From Chloroflexota bacterium (GTDB lineage: Bacteria > Chloroflexota > Anaerolineae > Anaerolineales > JACQED01): DNA of 11,890 bases. The translations under genes were made by a program, and so were the position numbers. The stretch is from the NCBI GenBank assembly GCA_016200785.1, contig JACQED010000315.1:1-11890 (forward strand), given 5' to 3'. The notes below the pieces were generated by a model, which was not told where the DNA came from, made no database searches, and saw only the letters and a program-made list of their open reading frames with translations. Positions 11,298 through 11,890 of the stretch are shown piece after piece. Within the stretch, counting starts at the first letter, position 1, and every line of letters starts with the position of its first letter.

Positions 11298-11890
11298 CTA
11301 CTCCCCCAACACCGCCCGCAACATCTCCTCGGTAATCGGCCCTGCCCTCAGCACCATCGGCGGGTGCGTCGTGCAGTCTATCACCGTCGAAGCCACGCCG
11401 CCCGGACAGCGCCCGCCGTCGATCAACAAGTCGATCCGCTCGCCCAACGCCGCCAGAACTTCCCCAGCGGTTGTGGTGTTCGGCTCACCCGATCGATTTG
11501 CGCTCGTCACCGCGAGAGGGCCCGCCGCCCGCAACAATGTCAGCGTTACTGGATGATCCGGGACGCGCACCCCGACGGTGCCCGTCGGACTGACTGCCTT
11601 CGGCACCTCAATGCGTTTGGCAACTACGAGCGTGAGCGCGCCCGGCCAGAACGCCGCGGCGAGCAACTTCACCTCAGCCGACATGTCGGCGGCGACTTTT
11701 GGAAGATGGTCTGGTGACGCGATCAGCACCGCGATCGCCTTTTCGGCAGAACGGCCTTTGACTGGATACAAGCGCTCGACCGCTTCGCTGTTGAACGCCA
11801 GCGCCCCGACGCCGTACACCGTGTCGGTAGGGAACGCGACCAGGCCGCCATGCCGCAGGACGTCGGCGGCGTGATGGATTGCGCCGGGGT
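11298..11890 (-). CDS. tsaC: Threonylcarbamoyl-AMP synthase, YrdC/Sua5 family (N-terminus beyond window)
   Basis: The last 196 residues are visible; the frame is open to the window edge, so the start lies beyond 11890. The visible sequence begins AIHHAADVLRHGGLVAFPTD followed by TVYGVGALAF, the YrdC N-terminal strand and loop. YPVKGRSAEKAIAVLI carries the basic residues that bind ATP/threonine, then GVRVPDHP and PLAVTSANRSGEPNTTT, and the C-terminus ends ITEEMLRAVLGE with TAG at 11300-11298. The enzyme makes threonylcarbamoyl-AMP from threonine, bicarbonate and ATP for the t6A modification of tRNAs reading ANN codons. There is no Sua5 C-terminal domain, so it is the short form. The 114-nt gap to the next gene holds that operon's promoter. 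Confidence 0.9.
   Translation of the reverse strand, partial: PGAIHHAADVLRHGGLVAFPTDTVYGVGALAFNSEAVERLYPVKGRSAEKAIAVLIASPDHLPKVAADMSAEVKLLAAAFWPGALTLVVAKRIEVPKAVSPTGTVGVRVPDHPVTLTLLRAAGPLAVTSANRSGEPNTTTAGEVLAALGERIDLLIDGGRCPGGVASTVIDCTTHPPMVLRAGPITEEMLRAVLGE

Noticed and set aside
11817..11819. GTG start for the YrdC/Sua5 gene inside the window
   Set aside because: The conserved N-terminal sequence (VLRHGGLVAFPTD) continues upstream in frame to the window edge, so this GTG is internal.

Overview
The window (GC-rich, about 60% by eye) is bacterial chromosomal DNA, most probably from a Chloroflexota (Anaerolineae-like) genome. This is inferred from a System I cytochrome c maturation (ccm) operon that also carries lipoprotein cytochromes and zinc-ribbon proteins, a DUF4058 gene, split aconitase X genes, and abundant short tandem heptamer repeats. 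No rRNA or other phylogenetic marker is present, so the assignment is tentative.

Region 1 (1-5306, + strand) is a tightly packed respiratory/ccm operon: the tail of a TlpA/ResA-like thioredoxin, a membrane-anchored CcmI-like protein ending in a double zinc ribbon, a diheme c-type cytochrome lipoprotein with a C-terminal membrane anchor, ccmA, ccmB, a frameshifted ccmC, a CcmD-like single-span peptide and a YHS-domain protein. Most junctions overlap (ATGA or 8-nt overlaps), so translation is probably coupled. The proteins fit heme export and attachment to the neighbouring cytochrome.

Region 2 (5307-5998, - strand) holds a small zinc-ribbon membrane protein and, upstream of it, an unrecognised small gene of about 81 codons. 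The small gene has a good ribosome binding site but appears broken by one missing base.

Region 3 (6021-7856, + strand) is a two-gene aconitase X operon (large catalytic and small swivel subunits). It sits behind a candidate promoter whose -10 lies inside a perfect GTATACTC-N12-GAGTATAC inverted repeat, a possible operator.

Region 4 (7877-11890, - strand) holds a DUF4058 gene with its own near-consensus promoter placed for a leaderless mRNA, a GT4-WecG/TagA fusion glycosyltransferase, a six-span membrane protein with a threefold internal repeat (behind an extended -10 promoter), and a threonylcarbamoyl-AMP synthase (TsaC/Sua5) that runs off the window.

The most unusual feature is a set of degenerate tandem arrays of 7-bp (sometimes 8-bp) units at about ten places. 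They resemble the short tandemly repeated repetitive (STRR) sequences described in heterocystous cyanobacteria. Some form intergenic palindromes. Others lie inside genes and are translated: the N-terminus of CcmB, the linker joining the two glycosyltransferase domains, a loop insertion in the WecG domain, and a segment of the GT4 domain. Two single-base frameshifts (ccmC and the small minus-strand gene) could be real lesions or assembly errors.
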